A stretch of DNA of 64,000 bases from positions 62,001-126,000 of the forward strand of contig NZ_SMOD01000007.1 in the NCBI RefSeq assembly GCF_004353905.1. The letters run 5' to 3'. Source of the stretch: Paraburkholderia guartelaensis (GTDB lineage: Bacteria; Pseudomonadota; Gammaproteobacteria; Burkholderiales; Burkholderiaceae). A model generated the notes under the pieces. That model saw nothing but the letters and a program-made list of their open reading frames with translations, was not told where the DNA came from and made no database searches. Of this stretch, positions 26,090-36,794 are shown in pieces (the first letter of the stretch is position 1; every line of letters starts with the position of its first letter). Made by a program: the position numbers and the translations under genes.

Positions 26090-27568
26090 TCACGATGCCG
26101 GTGCAAACCAGGTTCGAACGCGGCCGTACAGATCGATGAAGCGCGCATAGCGCTGCGCGAGCGCGGCGTCCTCGCGCGGCGAGGCCACCTGCGTCGCGGC
26201 CGGCGCAAGCGCCGCGAGGTCGCTCATGCGCCAGTGCCCGCAGGCGAGGCCGCCCAGCATCGCGGCGCCGCGCGCCGCAGCGTTCGGGCAGTCGATCGCG
26301 TAGAGGTCCGCGTCGAGCGTGTCGGCGAGCAACTGCCGCCAGCGCGCGTCCACCGAGCCGCCGCCCGCGAGCTTGAGCGTCGGCACACTGCGCGCATCTT
26401 GCGTGCCTCCATCGACGGCTTCACGGGTGCTGCGCACCGCGTCGAGGCCCGCGCGCAACGCGAACGCGACGCCCTCGAACGCCGCGCGCATGAGCGTGCC
26501 GCGCGAGTCGCCGAGCGAAGCGCCGAGCCAGCCGCCGCGCGCCGCCGGGTCGAGCCACGGCGAGCGCTCGCCGCTCAGGTAAGGCAGGAATGCGAGCGTC
26601 GCCGACGGCGGCACGGCGAACGCATCCGCGTAAGCCGAAGCCCAGTCGTAGGCCAACCAGCCGCGCGCCGCTTCCAGCGCCACGCCCACGTTCTGCATGG
26701 CGGCCATGGTGTACCAGCCGCCCGTCGCCGAGCGGTAGCGATGCAGCCCGTGCCGAGCGGGCGGCTCGCTGCGCGCGGTCACGACGATCTGGCCGCCTGT
26801 GCCCGTCGTGAGGAGCGCGTCGCCTTCGTCGGCAAGGCCGCTGCCGAACGCGGCGCAAGGCGTGTCGCCCGCGCCCGTCGCGAGCACGACGCCGGCGGGC
26901 AGCCCGAGCGCCTGTGCGGCTTGCGCGCTCAGCCCGCCACTCGCTTCATGCGACGCCGCCAGCGGCGCGAACCACCTGGCCGGCAATCCCAGGCGCTCGA
27001 TCAGTGCGAAGTCCCACGCGCCATCGGGTGCGGCGAGCGCCGTCGCGCACGCGTCCGACGGATCCGCTTTAACTGCGCCACCGAGCGCCACGCGCAGCCA
27101 GTCTTTCGGCTGCAGCGCCCAGCGCCCGGCTTGCGCGACGTGCGGCTCGTGCTGCAAGACCCAGCGCAGCAAAGGCCCCGCCATGCCAGGGGCAACAGGA
27201 TTGGGCTGCGGATGTGCGGGGTCGTCGGGCCACGCGTCGAGCAGCGCATGCGCGCGCGTGTCGGGCCAGAGCATCGCGGGGCGCAACGCGCGGCCCGCTT
27301 CGTCAGTGAGCACGACGCCGTGCATCTGTCCGGAAAAGCCGATTGCCCGCACCGCGGCGCGTTCGTTCTCCGGCAATCGCGCGCAGGCCACGACGAGCGC
27401 GTCCCACCAGCGATCCACGGCGATCTCCGCCCAGCCGGGCTGCGGAGTGTCGAGCGCGTAGGCCACGCTCGCTGCGGCGCGCTCGACGCCGTCGCCATCG
27501 ATGATGCCGAGCTTGAGTGAACCGGTGCCGAGGTCGATACCGAGGAAACGCGTCTGCGATGGGCTCAT
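26090..27568 (-). CDS. FGGY-family carbohydrate kinase (xylulokinase-like, second copy)
   Basis: A 492-residue kinase of the xylulokinase group, a diverged paralogue of the gene at 14392-15873. N-terminal GIDLGTGSLKLGIID, substrate-side GFSGQMHGVVLTDE, and C-terminal FLPYLSGERSPWLDP and KLAGGGSVDARWRQLLADTL are present. It stands alone on the minus strand, convergent with the metal transporter, so it is not part of the nearby polyol operons by position. The sugar is uncertain: xylulose is the default, another ketose is possible. Confidence 0.85.
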   Translation of the reverse strand: MSPSQTRFLGIDLGTGSLKLGIIDGDGVERAAASVAYALDTPQPGWAEIAVDRWWDALVVACARLPENERAAVRAIGFSGQMHGVVLTDEAGRALRPAMLWPDTRAHALLDAWPDDPAHPQPNPVAPGMAGPLLRWVLQHEPHVAQAGRWALQPKDWLRVALGGAVKADPSDACATALAAPDGAWDFALIERLGLPARWFAPLAASHEASGGLSAQAAQALGLPAGVVLATGAGDTPCAAFGSGLADEGDALLTTGTGGQIVVTARSEPPARHGLHRYRSATGGWYTMAAMQNVGVALEAARGWLAYDWASAYADAFAVPPSATLAFLPYLSGERSPWLDPAARGGWLGASLGDSRGTLMRAAFEGVAFALRAGLDAVRSTREAVDGGTQDARSVPTLKLAGGGSVDARWRQLLADTLDADLYAIDCPNAAARGAAMLGGLACGHWRMSDLAALAPAATQVASPREDAALAQRYARFIDLYGRVRTWFAPAS

Positions 27569-28154
27569 GGGGAACGGTGTGCGAGGGGTGTGAGGACGGG
27601 AATGATCATCATAAGGGCGAGATGCACGGTGCCAAATGCGCGTTAAGCAGGCTTTTCACACCTGCCGCGAACCCGCGCGCAACACAGCCGATTTCGACGC
27701 GAAAAACGCCCATTCGCGGGTTAACCCGGTGGGTGCGCGCGCGATGCAAAATGGCTCACATTCCGCCGCCGGAATAGAGATCATAACGGCGCGACCATAT
27801 GTGACATGACCCGCTGGGCATCGCTAGTCTGCACTCGACGCACCCGCGCTCGCTCCGGCATGGGGCAGTACCCTCGCGCCCGCGCTGGAGCGCGCACCGC
27901 GCGAAGGCGTTCAACCGCCGCAAACAGGGGGCTTGCCGCCTTGCGCCGCCGCGCGTGCGGTCCGAACCGGCGCCTCGCGACGCCGCCATGTCGCCGCCAC
28001 GCGCGCCGATCCCACCCTTATGTCGCTTCGCCATTCGCAAGGGCGCATATCGTCGCCGGAAAGCACGGAATAGTCTCCAGCGGTCTTGTTGCATATTTTC
28101 TTACCGCATACCTTGGAGGCCATATCCTTAAACAAAGAGACGGAGACAGACGAC
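27569..28154. other. Intergenic region between FGGY kinase and purine permease
   Basis: About 590 bases without a convincing gene, between two divergent genes. It contains a perfect 12-bp palindrome CGGGTTAACCCG (27717-27728), an inverted repeat ATTCC-N6-GGAAT (27760-27775), and near the permease a T-rich stretch. The short open frames inside it lack ribosome sites and family features. I see no riboswitch fold I recognise. Confidence 0.5.
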
Positions 28155-29609
28155 ATGCAAGCCAAGGGCATTGAGGACCAGGCCGCCCAGCGGTCTGGGC
28201 AGAAGCAGGTCCACCCCTGCGACGAGCGCCTGCCGTTCAGCCAGCTGCTGACACTCGGCATCCAGCACGTGCTCGTGATGTACGCAGGCGCGGTGGCTGT
28301 GCCGCTCATTGTCGGCGGCGCGATCGGGCTGCCGAAGGACCAGGTCGCCTTCCTCATCAGCGCCGACCTGTTCGCCTGCGGCATCGCCACGCTGATCCAG
28401 ACGCTCGGCCTGTGGATCTTCGGCATCCGCCTGCCCGTGATCATGGGCTGCACGTTCGCCTCGGTGGGCCCGATGATCGCCATCGGCACCAATCCCTCGC
28501 TCGGCCTGCTCGACATCTTCGGCTCGACCATCGCGGCGGGCGCGATCGGCATCGTAATCGCGCCGATGATCGGCAAGTTGCTGCGCTTCTTCCCGCCTGT
28601 CGTGGTGGGCACCGTGATCGCGGTGATCGGCCTCTCGCTCATGGAAGTGGGCATCAACTGGGCCGCGGGCGGCGTGGGCAACCCCGACTACGGCAACCCC
28701 ATCTACCTCGGCCTCTCGCTGCTCGTGCTGATGCTGATTCTGCTCATCAACAAGTTCGGGCGCGGCTTCATCGCCAATATCTCCGTGCTGCTCGGCATTG
28801 TTGCGGGCTTCGCCATCGCGCTTGCGCTCGGCCGTGTGAACCTCGAAGGCATGGCCAGCGCGCCGTGGGTCGGCATCGTCATGCCGTTCCACTTCGGCAT
28901 GCCGAAGTTCCACATCCTGCCGATCGCGACGATGGTGATCGTGATGTTCGTGACCTTCATCGAATCGACGGGCATGTTCCTCGCCGTGGGCGACATGGTC
29001 GAGCGCCCCGTCGATCAGGCCACGCTCGTGCGCGGCCTGCGCGTGGACGGTCTCGGCACGATGATCGGCGGCATCTTCAACTCGTTCCCGCATACGTCGT
29101 TCTCGCAGAACGTGGGCTTGATCGGCGTGACGGGCGTGAAGAGCCGCTATGTGTGCGCGATGGGCGGCGTGATTCTCGTGCTGCTCGGCCTCTTCCCGAA
29201 GATGGCGCAGATGGTCGCCTCAGTGCCCGCCTTCGTGCTGGGCGGCGCAGGCATCGTGATGTTCGGCATGGTGGCGGCGAACGGCATCAAGGTGCTCTCG
29301 CGCGTGGACTTCGTGAAGAACCAGCACAACCTCTTCATCGTGGCCGTGAGCGTGGGTTTCGGCCTCGTGCCGGTGGTGTCGCCGCACTTCTTCTCCAAGC
29401 TGCCGCCCGCGTTTTCGCCGCTGCTCCATAGCGGCATCCTGCTCGCTTCGGTTTCGGCGGTGGTGCTGAACCTGATCTTCAACGGTGCGAAGAGCGAGAA
29501 AGCCGCCGAGCGCGCCATCCGCCGCGCCGGGCACGATCTCGAAGGCCGTCCGGATGCGGATCAGGCGCCGGATACCGGCCACGAAATGCCGCGCTCGGCC
29601 GCGCACTGA
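28155..29609 (+). CDS. NCS2 family purine/uracil:proton symporter
   Basis: A 484-residue nucleobase-cation symporter with 12-14 membrane helices. Family motifs include LGIQHVLVMYAGAVAVPLIV near the N-terminus and the signature FIESTGMFLAVGDMV/GGIFNSFPHTSFSQNVG. It is closest to the xanthine/uric acid permeases of the family rather than UraA, judged from the QNVG signature region; the exact base is uncertain. The ATG at 28155 follows GGAGACAGACGAC. No purine-degradation gene is adjacent in the window. Confidence 0.9.
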   Translation: MQAKGIEDQAAQRSGQKQVHPCDERLPFSQLLTLGIQHVLVMYAGAVAVPLIVGGAIGLPKDQVAFLISADLFACGIATLIQTLGLWIFGIRLPVIMGCTFASVGPMIAIGTNPSLGLLDIFGSTIAAGAIGIVIAPMIGKLLRFFPPVVVGTVIAVIGLSLMEVGINWAAGGVGNPDYGNPIYLGLSLLVLMLILLINKFGRGFIANISVLLGIVAGFAIALALGRVNLEGMASAPWVGIVMPFHFGMPKFHILPIATMVIVMFVTFIESTGMFLAVGDMVERPVDQATLVRGLRVDGLGTMIGGIFNSFPHTSFSQNVGLIGVTGVKSRYVCAMGGVILVLLGLFPKMAQMVASVPAFVLGGAGIVMFGMVAANGIKVLSRVDFVKNQHNLFIVAVSVGFGLVPVVSPHFFSKLPPAFSPLLHSGILLASVSAVVLNLIFNGAKSEKAAERAIRRAGHDLEGRPDADQAPDTGHEMPRSAAH

Positions 29610-29710
29610 GTTGATCGAACAGAGTTTGAACGTATTGAGTTGACGCGAGAGGTGCCCCGCTCGCAGGTGCCCATCCATACACAGGCGGGCGGGGTCTTTT
29701 GCTGGTTCGG

Positions 29711-29739
29711 CGCCATGGGAAACCATGGCGCTTTTTTTT
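29711..29739 (+). terminator. Terminator after the purine permease
   Basis: A perfect 8-bp stem CGCCATGG/CCATGGCG with a GAAA tetraloop, followed by CTTTTTTTT. A weaker GC-rich hairpin precedes it at about 29655-29693. Confidence 0.93.
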
Positions 29740-29916
29740 GCTCGACCTGCGTACCCAGCGCAACCGCTCGCGCATGAAACATAAAATTTCGACAATATTG
29801 ACTGAGATCGTACGTTTTCAGCTCATATCTCAATAAGTTCGCAGATCGTGCTCCATAGTCGATATCCCGTCCGCCACTCCGGCGGGACGACACGAACTGG
29901 ATAAGAGGAAAACTCG

Positions 29917-30375
29917 ATGACCGACCGCAACGCTCACCAACCGACGTTCGCCTTTGTCGCGGCAGCATGGGCCGCATTGTTCGCAGGGTTCTGCGCCTAT
30001 TTGATTGGCTTGTGGAACGCCGGCATGCAACTCAATGAAAAGGGCTATTACTTCACCGTGCTCGTTCTCGGCCTTTACGCGGCCATCTCGCTACAAAAGA
30101 GCGTGCGTGATCGCGCAGAAGGTATCCCCGTTACCGGCATCTACTATTTCCTCAGTTGGACCGCGCTAGTGCTTGCGGTCGCCCTGCTCGTTGTCGGCCT
30201 CTTCAACGCAACGCTCGCGTTGAGTGAGAAAGGCTTCTATTCGATGTCGTTCGTCCTTTCCCTATTCGGCGCCGTAACCGTGCAAAAAAATACGCGCGAT
30301 ATTCAGACTGTGGGTCAGACTGCCGTGGAGCCCAATTCGGCGTTGCGAGTGCAAGAAGCGGAAAGCCTTGAATAA
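29917..30375 (+). CDS. YiaA/YiaB family inner-membrane protein
   Basis: A 152-residue membrane protein with four helices arranged as two copies of the YiaAB two-helix module. The repeat is visible: [20 protein letters not shown] with QKSVRD, and [20 protein letters not shown] with QKNTRD. E. coli YiaA and YiaB each have this architecture; their function is not established. The coding region is lower in GC than its neighbours. A strong terminator follows; no operon partner. Confidence 0.9.
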   Translation: MTDRNAHQPTFAFVAAAWAALFAGFCAYLIGLWNAGMQLNEKGYYFTVLVLGLYAAISLQKSVRDRAEGIPVTGIYYFLSWTALVLAVALLVVGLFNATLALSEKGFYSMSFVLSLFGAVTVQKNTRDIQTVGQTAVEPNSALRVQEAESLE

Positions 30376-30391
30376 CGGAAGCAGCAAATAA

Positions 30392-30418
30392 AAAACGCCA
30401 CGGTCCCCGTGGCGTTTT
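30392..30418. terminator. Bidirectional terminator between yiaA-like and efflux operon
   Basis: A 12-bp stem (30392-30403 with 30407-30418) with A-run on one side and T-run on the other, between convergent genes. Confidence 0.9.
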
Positions 30419-30447
30419 CATTGCCTGCGATCAAGCAGCGTAGCGCG

Positions 30448-31983
30448 TTACCCCGCCGTCGCAGCCGAAGCCGCCGCCGGCGCGCTGGCCGCGCCGTAAT
30501 CGGCCGGCGCATCGGGCTCGCGCGGCGTCTCGCCCGAGTTCGCGATCCAGCCGCCGCCCAACGCGCGATACAGATCGACGAGGTTGGTCAGACGCGCAAG
30601 CCGTGCCGTGACAAGCGACGTTTGCGCCGTGTACAGACTGGTCTGCGCGGCCAGCACCGGCAGATAGCTGTCCACGCCGTTCTTGTAGCGCAGTTCCGAC
30701 AGCGTGAGCGAGCGCTGATTCGCAAAGGTGCTGCGCTCGAGCGCGGCGATCTGCTCGTCGTAGGTGCCTCGCGCAGCCAGACCATCGGCCACTTCGCGGA
30801 ACGCCGACTGGATCGACTTCTCGTAGTTGGCGATCTCGATGCGCTTCTCGACATTCGCGAGTTGCAAGTTCGCGATGTTCGAACCGCCTTCGAAGATCGG
30901 CAGCGTGATCTGCGGCACGAAACTCCAGGCCGCCGTGCCCGCCTTGAAGAGGCCGCCGAGCGACAGGCTTTCGGTGCCGAACGCCGCCGTGAGCGAGATC
31001 TTCGGGAAGAACGCCGCGCGCGCCGCGCCGATGTTGGCGTTGGCCGCGAGCAGCGTTTCTTCGGCCTGCATGATGTCCGGACGCCGCGTGAGCAGATCCG
31101 AAGGCAGTCCCGCCGGAATGTCGGCGACAAGCGCCTGGCCGTCGAGCGGCAGGCCTTGCGGCAGATCCGCCGGCAGCGGCTCGCCAATCAGCAGCACGAG
31201 CGCATTCTCGGCCTGGGCCCGCGCCCTGAGTTGCGCCTGCATGTTGGCCTGCGCGTTCTCGACCACCGTTTGCGCCTGGCGCAGATCGAGCTCGGTGCCG
31301 GTGCCCGTCTCGAACTGCGCCTTCGTGATGTTGTACGAATTCTGCGCCGTCGCGAGCGTTTCCTGCGTGACCTTCAGCAGGTCGTCGTCGGAGAGCATCG
31401 TCAGGTACTGGTCCGCGACTTCCGACACCAGCGTGATCTCGGCCGACTTGCGCGCATACGCCGTCGAGAGGTACTGCGCCAACGCCTGGTCCTTCAGGCT
31501 GCGGATGCGCCCCCAGAAGTCGATTTCCCACGACGCCTGCACGCCCACGTTGTAGACGCTGTACGGATTGTTCACCGTGGTCTGAAAGTTCCTCGGCACG
31601 CGCGTGCGCGTGTCCGAAGCCACACCGTTGATCGCCGGGAACAGCTCGGCGCGCGTGATCTGATACTGCGCGCGCGCCGCCTCGACGTTGAGCACCGAGA
31701 CGCGCAGGTCGCGGTTGTTCTTCAGCGCGATGTCCACGAGCTGCTGCAGCCGCGGATCGACGAAGAACTCGCGCCAGCCGATGTCGGTCGCCGCGGCGCC
31801 ATTGGCGCTCGGGGCAGCCTGGCCGTTCTGGCCGTTCGCGCCCACAGCAACGGGCTGCGTCGCGTACACGCCGCCTTGCGGGAAGCTCTGCGACACCGGC
31901 GCTTCGGGCCGGTGGTACCACGGCTCCATCGTGCAACCCGCGAGAAGCGCGGCGGCCACTGCAATTACGGATAGTTTATGCAT
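30448..31983 (-). CDS. RND efflux outer-membrane lipoprotein (OprM/NodT family)
   Basis: The outer-membrane channel of a tripartite efflux pump, 511 residues. It has a lipoprotein signal (MHKLSVIAVAAALLAGC) and the duplicated outer-membrane efflux repeats rich in alpha-helical barrel heptads (LKNNRDLRVSVLNVEAARAQ, LANVEKRIEIANYEKSIQ). The C-terminal part ends in an Ala-rich tail. Its ATG begins one base after the stop of the pump gene. If this is the BpeAB system, the gene corresponds to its OprB partner. Confidence 0.92.
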   Translation of the reverse strand: MHKLSVIAVAAALLAGCTMEPWYHRPEAPVSQSFPQGGVYATQPVAVGANGQNGQAAPSANGAAATDIGWREFFVDPRLQQLVDIALKNNRDLRVSVLNVEAARAQYQITRAELFPAINGVASDTRTRVPRNFQTTVNNPYSVYNVGVQASWEIDFWGRIRSLKDQALAQYLSTAYARKSAEITLVSEVADQYLTMLSDDDLLKVTQETLATAQNSYNITKAQFETGTGTELDLRQAQTVVENAQANMQAQLRARAQAENALVLLIGEPLPADLPQGLPLDGQALVADIPAGLPSDLLTRRPDIMQAEETLLAANANIGAARAAFFPKISLTAAFGTESLSLGGLFKAGTAAWSFVPQITLPIFEGGSNIANLQLANVEKRIEIANYEKSIQSAFREVADGLAARGTYDEQIAALERSTFANQRSLTLSELRYKNGVDSYLPVLAAQTSLYTAQTSLVTARLARLTNLVDLYRALGGGWIANSGETPREPDAPADYGAASAPAAASAATAG

Positions 31984-31984
31984 C

Positions 31985-34900
31985 TCAATGTCCTTCCTTG
32001 CCCGGGCCGTCGCCGTTGCCACCGCGGTTGCCGCCTTCGCCACCCTGAGCGCCACCACCATTCGTACCGCTGTCCTGGTCCTGGTCATGGTCGTGCGCGT
32101 GGTGCTCTTCGTAGTGCTGGAGCGCGACGTCCGCGTCTTCCTTCTCGCCGGCGAACTTCGCGCGAATCACCACGAAGAACATCGGGATCATGAAGATCGC
32201 GAGGAACGTGGCCGTGATCATCCCGCCGATCACGCCCGTGCCGATCGCGTGCTGCGAAGCCGAACCCGCGCCGTTGCTGATCGCGAGCGGCAGCACGCCG
32301 AGAATGAACGCCATCGACGTCATCAGAATCGGCCGCAGGCGCAGTCGCGAAGCTTCGAGCGCCGCCTCGATCGGTCCCATCTTTCCATCGGCCTGAAGGT
32401 CGCGCGCGAACTCCACGATCAGAATCGCGTTCTTCGCCGACAGACCCACGGTGGTCAACAGACCCACCTGGAAGAACACGTCGTTCTCGAGGCCGCGCAA
32501 GGTCACCGCAAGCAGCGCGCCGAGCACGCCGAGCGGCACCACCATGATGACCGCGAACGGAATCGACCAGCTTTCATACAGCGCCGCAAGACACAGGAAC
32601 ACGACGAGGATCGAGATGCCGTACAGAATCGGCGCCTGCGAGCCCGACTGGCGTTCCTGGTACGACAGCCCCGTCCATTCGTAGCCGATACCCGCGGGCA
32701 GCTTCGCCGCGATCTGCTCCATGGCCGTCATGGCCTGGCCGGTTGACTTGCCCTGCCCCGCCTGACCCTGGATTTCCACCGCCGAGATGCCGTTGTAGCG
32801 CTCGAGCTTCGGCGAACCGAAGGTCCAGCGGCCCTTCGCGACCGAGCTGAACGGCGCCATCCCGCCCGCGCTGTTGCGCACGTACCAGAGGCCCATGTCT
32901 TCCGGCGTCATGCGGAACGGGGCATCGGACATCACGTACACCTTCTTGATACGGCCGTCCGTATCGAGGAAGTTGTTCACGTACGCCGACGCCCAGGCGA
33001 TCGAGAACGTCTGGTCGACCGCGGCCGCCGTCACACCGAGTGCCTCTGCCTTTTCACGGTCGATATCCACCGTGAACTGCGGCGTGTCGTTCAGGCCGTT
33101 CGGGCGCACGACAGCGAGCGTCGGATCCTTCGCCGCCATGCCGAGCAGCATGTTGCGCGCTTCCATCAGCTTCTCGTGGCCGACGCCGCCGCGGTCCTGC
33201 AACTCAAAGTCGAAGCCCGACGCGGTGCCGAGTTCAGGAATCGACGGCGGATTCACCGGGAACACCATCGCGTCCTTGTAGCCCGCGTAGTGCATGAACA
33301 TACGCCGCACCAGCGCCTGGACCTTCTGGTCCGCGTGCTGACGCTGCTTGTAGTCCTTCATCCGCACGAACACGAGACCCGAGTTCTGGCCGCGGCCCGC
33401 GAAACTGAAGCCGTTCACCGTGAACACCGACTCGACGATGCTGCCTTCGTCCTTGAGCAGCCAGTTCTGGATGTTGGCGAGCGTGCGTGCCGTCGTTTCC
33501 TGGGTCGAGCCCACGGGCGTCTGCACGATCACGAACATCGTGCCCTGGTCTTCATCGGGCAGGAACGACTTCGGCAAGCGCACGAACAGCATGCCCACCG
33601 CGACGATCACCGCGAGGTAGATGATGAGCCAGCGGCCCGAGCGCTTGATCACGTGGTACACGCCACTGTGGTACTTGTCGCGGCTACGCTCGAACGTGCG
33701 GTTGAACCAGCCGAAGAAGCCCTTCTTCTCTTCGTGATGGCCCTTCGGGATCGGCTTGAGGATGGTCGCGCACAACGCCGGCGTGAGAATCAACGCGACG
33801 AGCACGGACAGCACCATCGCCGCCACGATCGTGAGCGAGAACTGCCGGTAGATGGCGCCGACCGAGCCGCCCGAGAACGCCACCGGCACGAACACCGCGG
33901 AGAGCACGAGCGCCACGCCCACCAGTGCGCCGGTGATCTGGCCCATGGCCTTGCGGGTGGCTTCCTTCGGCCCCAGCCCCTCTTCCACCATCACCCGCTC
34001 GACGTTCTCCACGACCACGATTGCGTCGTCCACCAGCAGGCCGATCGCGAGCACGAGGCCGAACATCGACAGCGTGTTGATGGAGAAGCCCACCATCGCC
34101 ATGATCGCGAACGTGCCCAGCAGCACCACCGGCACGGCGATCGTCGGAATCAACGTCGCGCGCAGGTTCTGCAGGAACAGATACATCACGAGGAACACCA
34201 GCACGATGCCTTCCAGCAGCGTCTTGATCACTTCCTCGATCGACAGGCGCACGAACGGCGTCGTGTCGTACGGGTACTTCACGACGAGACCGTGCGGGAA
34301 GTACTTCGAGAGGTCATCGATCTTCTGGCGAACGAGCTTCGCGGTCTGCAGCGCGTTGGCGCCCGTCGCGAGCTGAATCCCGAGACCGGCCGTCGGCGAG
34401 CCGTTGTACTTCGTGTCGAAGTTGTAGTTCTCGCCGCCCAGACCAATCCGCGCCACGTCCTTCAGGCGCACCTGCGAGCCGTCCTGGTTCACCTTCAGCA
34501 GGATGTTGCCGAACTGCTCAGGCGTTTGCAGCAGCGTCGATTCGGTGATGGTCGCCTGGAACGACTGCCCCGCCACCGCCGGCGTGCCGCCAAGCTGGCC
34601 GCCCGCGATCTGCACGTTCTGCGCGGTGATCGCCGCTGTGACGTCGGTTGGTGTTAGCTGGAAGTTCGTGAGCTTGTTTGGATCGAGCCACACGCGCATC
34701 GCGTACTGCGAGCCGAACAGCGTGACCGTACCCACGCCGTCGATACGGCTGATCGGGTCCTTCACGTTCGACGCCACGTAGTTCGCGAGGTCGTACTTGG
34801 TCATGCTGCCGTCTTCGGACACGAACGCAAGCACCAGCAGGAAGCTGCTGCTCGACTTCGTCACGCTGATACCGAGCTGCTGCACCACCTGCGGCAGAAT

Positions 34901-35248
34901 CGGCGTGGCAAGCTGCAGCTTGTTCTGCACCTGCACCTGCGCGATGTCCGGGTTGGTGCCCGCGGCGAAGGTCAGCGTGATGGTTGCCGTGCCCGAGTCA
35001 TCGGAAGTCGACGAGATGTACAGCAGGTGGTCGAGACCGCTCATCTGCTGCTCGATCACCTGGGTGACCGTGTTTTCCACCGTCTTGGCCGACGCGCCCG
35101 GATAGTTCGCGCTGATCTGGATGGAAGGCGGCGCGATGGTCGGATACTGCGCGACCGGCAGCGTGAACACCGAAGCCACGCCCGCCAGCATCAGAATGAT
35201 GGCGATCACCCACGCAAAAATTGGGCGATCAATAAAGAACTTTGCCAT
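31985..35248 (-). CDS. bpeB: RND multidrug efflux transporter (HAE1 family, BpeB/AcrB-like)
   Basis: A 1087-residue inner-membrane proton/drug antiporter. It starts [18 protein letters not shown], has the proton-relay aspartates D407/D408 in [18 protein letters not shown], and the lysine of the relay in [17 protein letters not shown]. Two large periplasmic loops follow helices 1 and 7. The final 45 or so residues, beyond the normal AcrB end, are His/Asp-rich and then Gly-rich. The gene lies between its adaptor and its outer-membrane channel. The BpeB name rests on the divergent TetR arrangement and sequence resemblance; AmrB is the alternative. Confidence 0.93.
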   Translation of the reverse strand: MAKFFIDRPIFAWVIAIILMLAGVASVFTLPVAQYPTIAPPSIQISANYPGASAKTVENTVTQVIEQQMSGLDHLLYISSTSDDSGTATITLTFAAGTNPDIAQVQVQNKLQLATPILPQVVQQLGISVTKSSSSFLLVLAFVSEDGSMTKYDLANYVASNVKDPISRIDGVGTVTLFGSQYAMRVWLDPNKLTNFQLTPTDVTAAITAQNVQIAGGQLGGTPAVAGQSFQATITESTLLQTPEQFGNILLKVNQDGSQVRLKDVARIGLGGENYNFDTKYNGSPTAGLGIQLATGANALQTAKLVRQKIDDLSKYFPHGLVVKYPYDTTPFVRLSIEEVIKTLLEGIVLVFLVMYLFLQNLRATLIPTIAVPVVLLGTFAIMAMVGFSINTLSMFGLVLAIGLLVDDAIVVVENVERVMVEEGLGPKEATRKAMGQITGALVGVALVLSAVFVPVAFSGGSVGAIYRQFSLTIVAAMVLSVLVALILTPALCATILKPIPKGHHEEKKGFFGWFNRTFERSRDKYHSGVYHVIKRSGRWLIIYLAVIVAVGMLFVRLPKSFLPDEDQGTMFVIVQTPVGSTQETTARTLANIQNWLLKDEGSIVESVFTVNGFSFAGRGQNSGLVFVRMKDYKQRQHADQKVQALVRRMFMHYAGYKDAMVFPVNPPSIPELGTASGFDFELQDRGGVGHEKLMEARNMLLGMAAKDPTLAVVRPNGLNDTPQFTVDIDREKAEALGVTAAAVDQTFSIAWASAYVNNFLDTDGRIKKVYVMSDAPFRMTPEDMGLWYVRNSAGGMAPFSSVAKGRWTFGSPKLERYNGISAVEIQGQAGQGKSTGQAMTAMEQIAAKLPAGIGYEWTGLSYQERQSGSQAPILYGISILVVFLCLAALYESWSIPFAVIMVVPLGVLGALLAVTLRGLENDVFFQVGLLTTVGLSAKNAILIVEFARDLQADGKMGPIEAALEASRLRLRPILMTSMAFILGVLPLAISNGAGSASQHAIGTGVIGGMITATFLAIFMIPMFFVVIRAKFAGEKEDADVALQHYEEHHAHDHDQDQDSGTNGGGAQGGEGGNRGGNGDGPGKEGH

Positions 35249-35263
35249 GAAGCAGGCTCCCGG

Positions 35264-36526
35264 TTATTGCGCTGCAGAGGCGGCAGGCGCAGCCGAGGCA
35301 CCCTTCGGCCCGGATGCGGCGCTGGCAGCGTTCGCATTGCCCGAAGCCGTTGCCATGTCGGCCGAAGGCGCGCCCGGCGGCGGCGGCGGCGGCAGTTGCG
35401 CCGCGACAGGCTTGACCTGCGCACCCGGCTTGACCTTGTCGGTGCCTTGCACGATCACGCGGTCGCCGGCCTGCAGGCCGCTCTCCACGACCCAGTCCTG
35501 GCCCTGCGCGCCCGACGTAACGATCGGCGTCGGCACGACCTTGTCGTCCTTGCCGACGACGTACACCGAAGCCTGGCCCTTCTGGTCGTGCAGCACGCCC
35601 ACCTGCGGTACGAGGAACGCGTTGTTGTTGATGCCTTCTTCGATGCGAGCACGCACGAACATGCCCGGCAGCAGCACGCGGTCGGCGTTCGGGAAGAGCG
35701 CGCGAACCGTCACCGAGCCCGTGGTCTGGTCGACCGTGACGTCGCTGAACTGGAGCTTGCCCTTCTGCGCGTACACGCGGCCGTCTTCGAGCACGAGCGA
35801 AACCTTCGCGGCATTCGGGCCGCTAGTCGACAGGCGGCCCTCCTGAATCGCGCGGCGCAGCTTCAGGCCGTCGAGGCTCGACTGCGTGACGTCGACGTAC
35901 ATCGGGTCGAGCTGCTGAACCGTCGACATGAGCGTCGCGGCGCTCGCCTGCACATAGGCGCCCGGCGTGACCTGCGAGATGCCGACCTGGCCCGTGACCG
36001 GCGAAACGACGTCGGTGTAGCCGAGGTTGATCTGCGCCGTATCGACGGCGGCCTTGCCGGAGGCGACGTCCGCTGCCGCCTGGCCTTGCGCGGAAACGGC
36101 GTTGTCGTAGTCCTGCTTGCTCACGGCGTTGGCCTGCACCAGAACCTTGTAGCGCGAAACCAGCGCATTCTGCGTGACCAGGTTGGCCTGCGCCTTGGCG
36201 AGCGTGGCCTTGGCGGTGTTGAGCGCGGCGATATACGGCGCGGGGTCGATCTTGTAGAGCCGCTGACCGGCCTTCACGATCGCGCCTTCGGTGAATTCGC
36301 GGCGCAGCACGATGCCGTCCACCCGAGCGCGCACTTGCGCGACGAGGTAGGCACTGGTACGGCCGGGAAGCTCGGAGACGACCGGCACGGCGGTCGGCTG
36401 GACGGTAACGACACCCACTTCGGGGGTTTGCGGCGGCGGCGCCGACTGCTTTTGCCCGCAGGCTGCGAGCACGATGGCAGCCGTCGCGACACTGATTAGG
36501 CGGAATGGAACCCGTTCGACGCGCAT
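35264..36526 (-). CDS. bpeA: RND efflux periplasmic adaptor (membrane fusion protein)
   Basis: A 420-residue lipoprotein adaptor with signal ending VLAAC. Family parts are the biotinyl-lipoyl half-motifs (VSELPGRTSAYLVAQVRARV, DVVSPVTGQVGISQVTPGAY), a coiled-coil hairpin with Ala/Gln-rich heptads between them, and a C-terminal beta-barrel domain. The tail is Pro- and Ala-rich. I start it at ATG 36526, after AGAGGT; the frame is open further upstream but that lies in the leader. First gene of the operon. Confidence 0.93.
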   Translation of the reverse strand: MRVERVPFRLISVATAAIVLAACGQKQSAPPPQTPEVGVVTVQPTAVPVVSELPGRTSAYLVAQVRARVDGIVLRREFTEGAIVKAGQRLYKIDPAPYIAALNTAKATLAKAQANLVTQNALVSRYKVLVQANAVSKQDYDNAVSAQGQAAADVASGKAAVDTAQINLGYTDVVSPVTGQVGISQVTPGAYVQASAATLMSTVQQLDPMYVDVTQSSLDGLKLRRAIQEGRLSTSGPNAAKVSLVLEDGRVYAQKGKLQFSDVTVDQTTGSVTVRALFPNADRVLLPGMFVRARIEEGINNNAFLVPQVGVLHDQKGQASVYVVGKDDKVVPTPIVTSGAQGQDWVVESGLQAGDRVIVQGTDKVKPGAQVKPVAAQLPPPPPPGAPSADMATASGNANAASAASGPKGASAAPAASAAQ

Positions 36527-36794
36527 GGAGCGACCTCTGTCTATAACTGACAATAAAAGCGTGCGGCGTCCTGCAACGAGGAGGACGACCACGCACGCCA
36601 GCATCTGGCAAATACCTGACGGATAAACCCGGTACTTCTTCTAGAAAGGCGCGTTCCGGTCTGCACATCCGTCCGGGCGATACTGCCGCGCGCCGCCGCG
36701 AGAGGCGTCGCGCATTGGGGTTTCTACGACCACTTGGCCAAGGACGGATATTAACCGGACATCACCACTTGAGGCACCCAGGTGGTGGGGTGCT

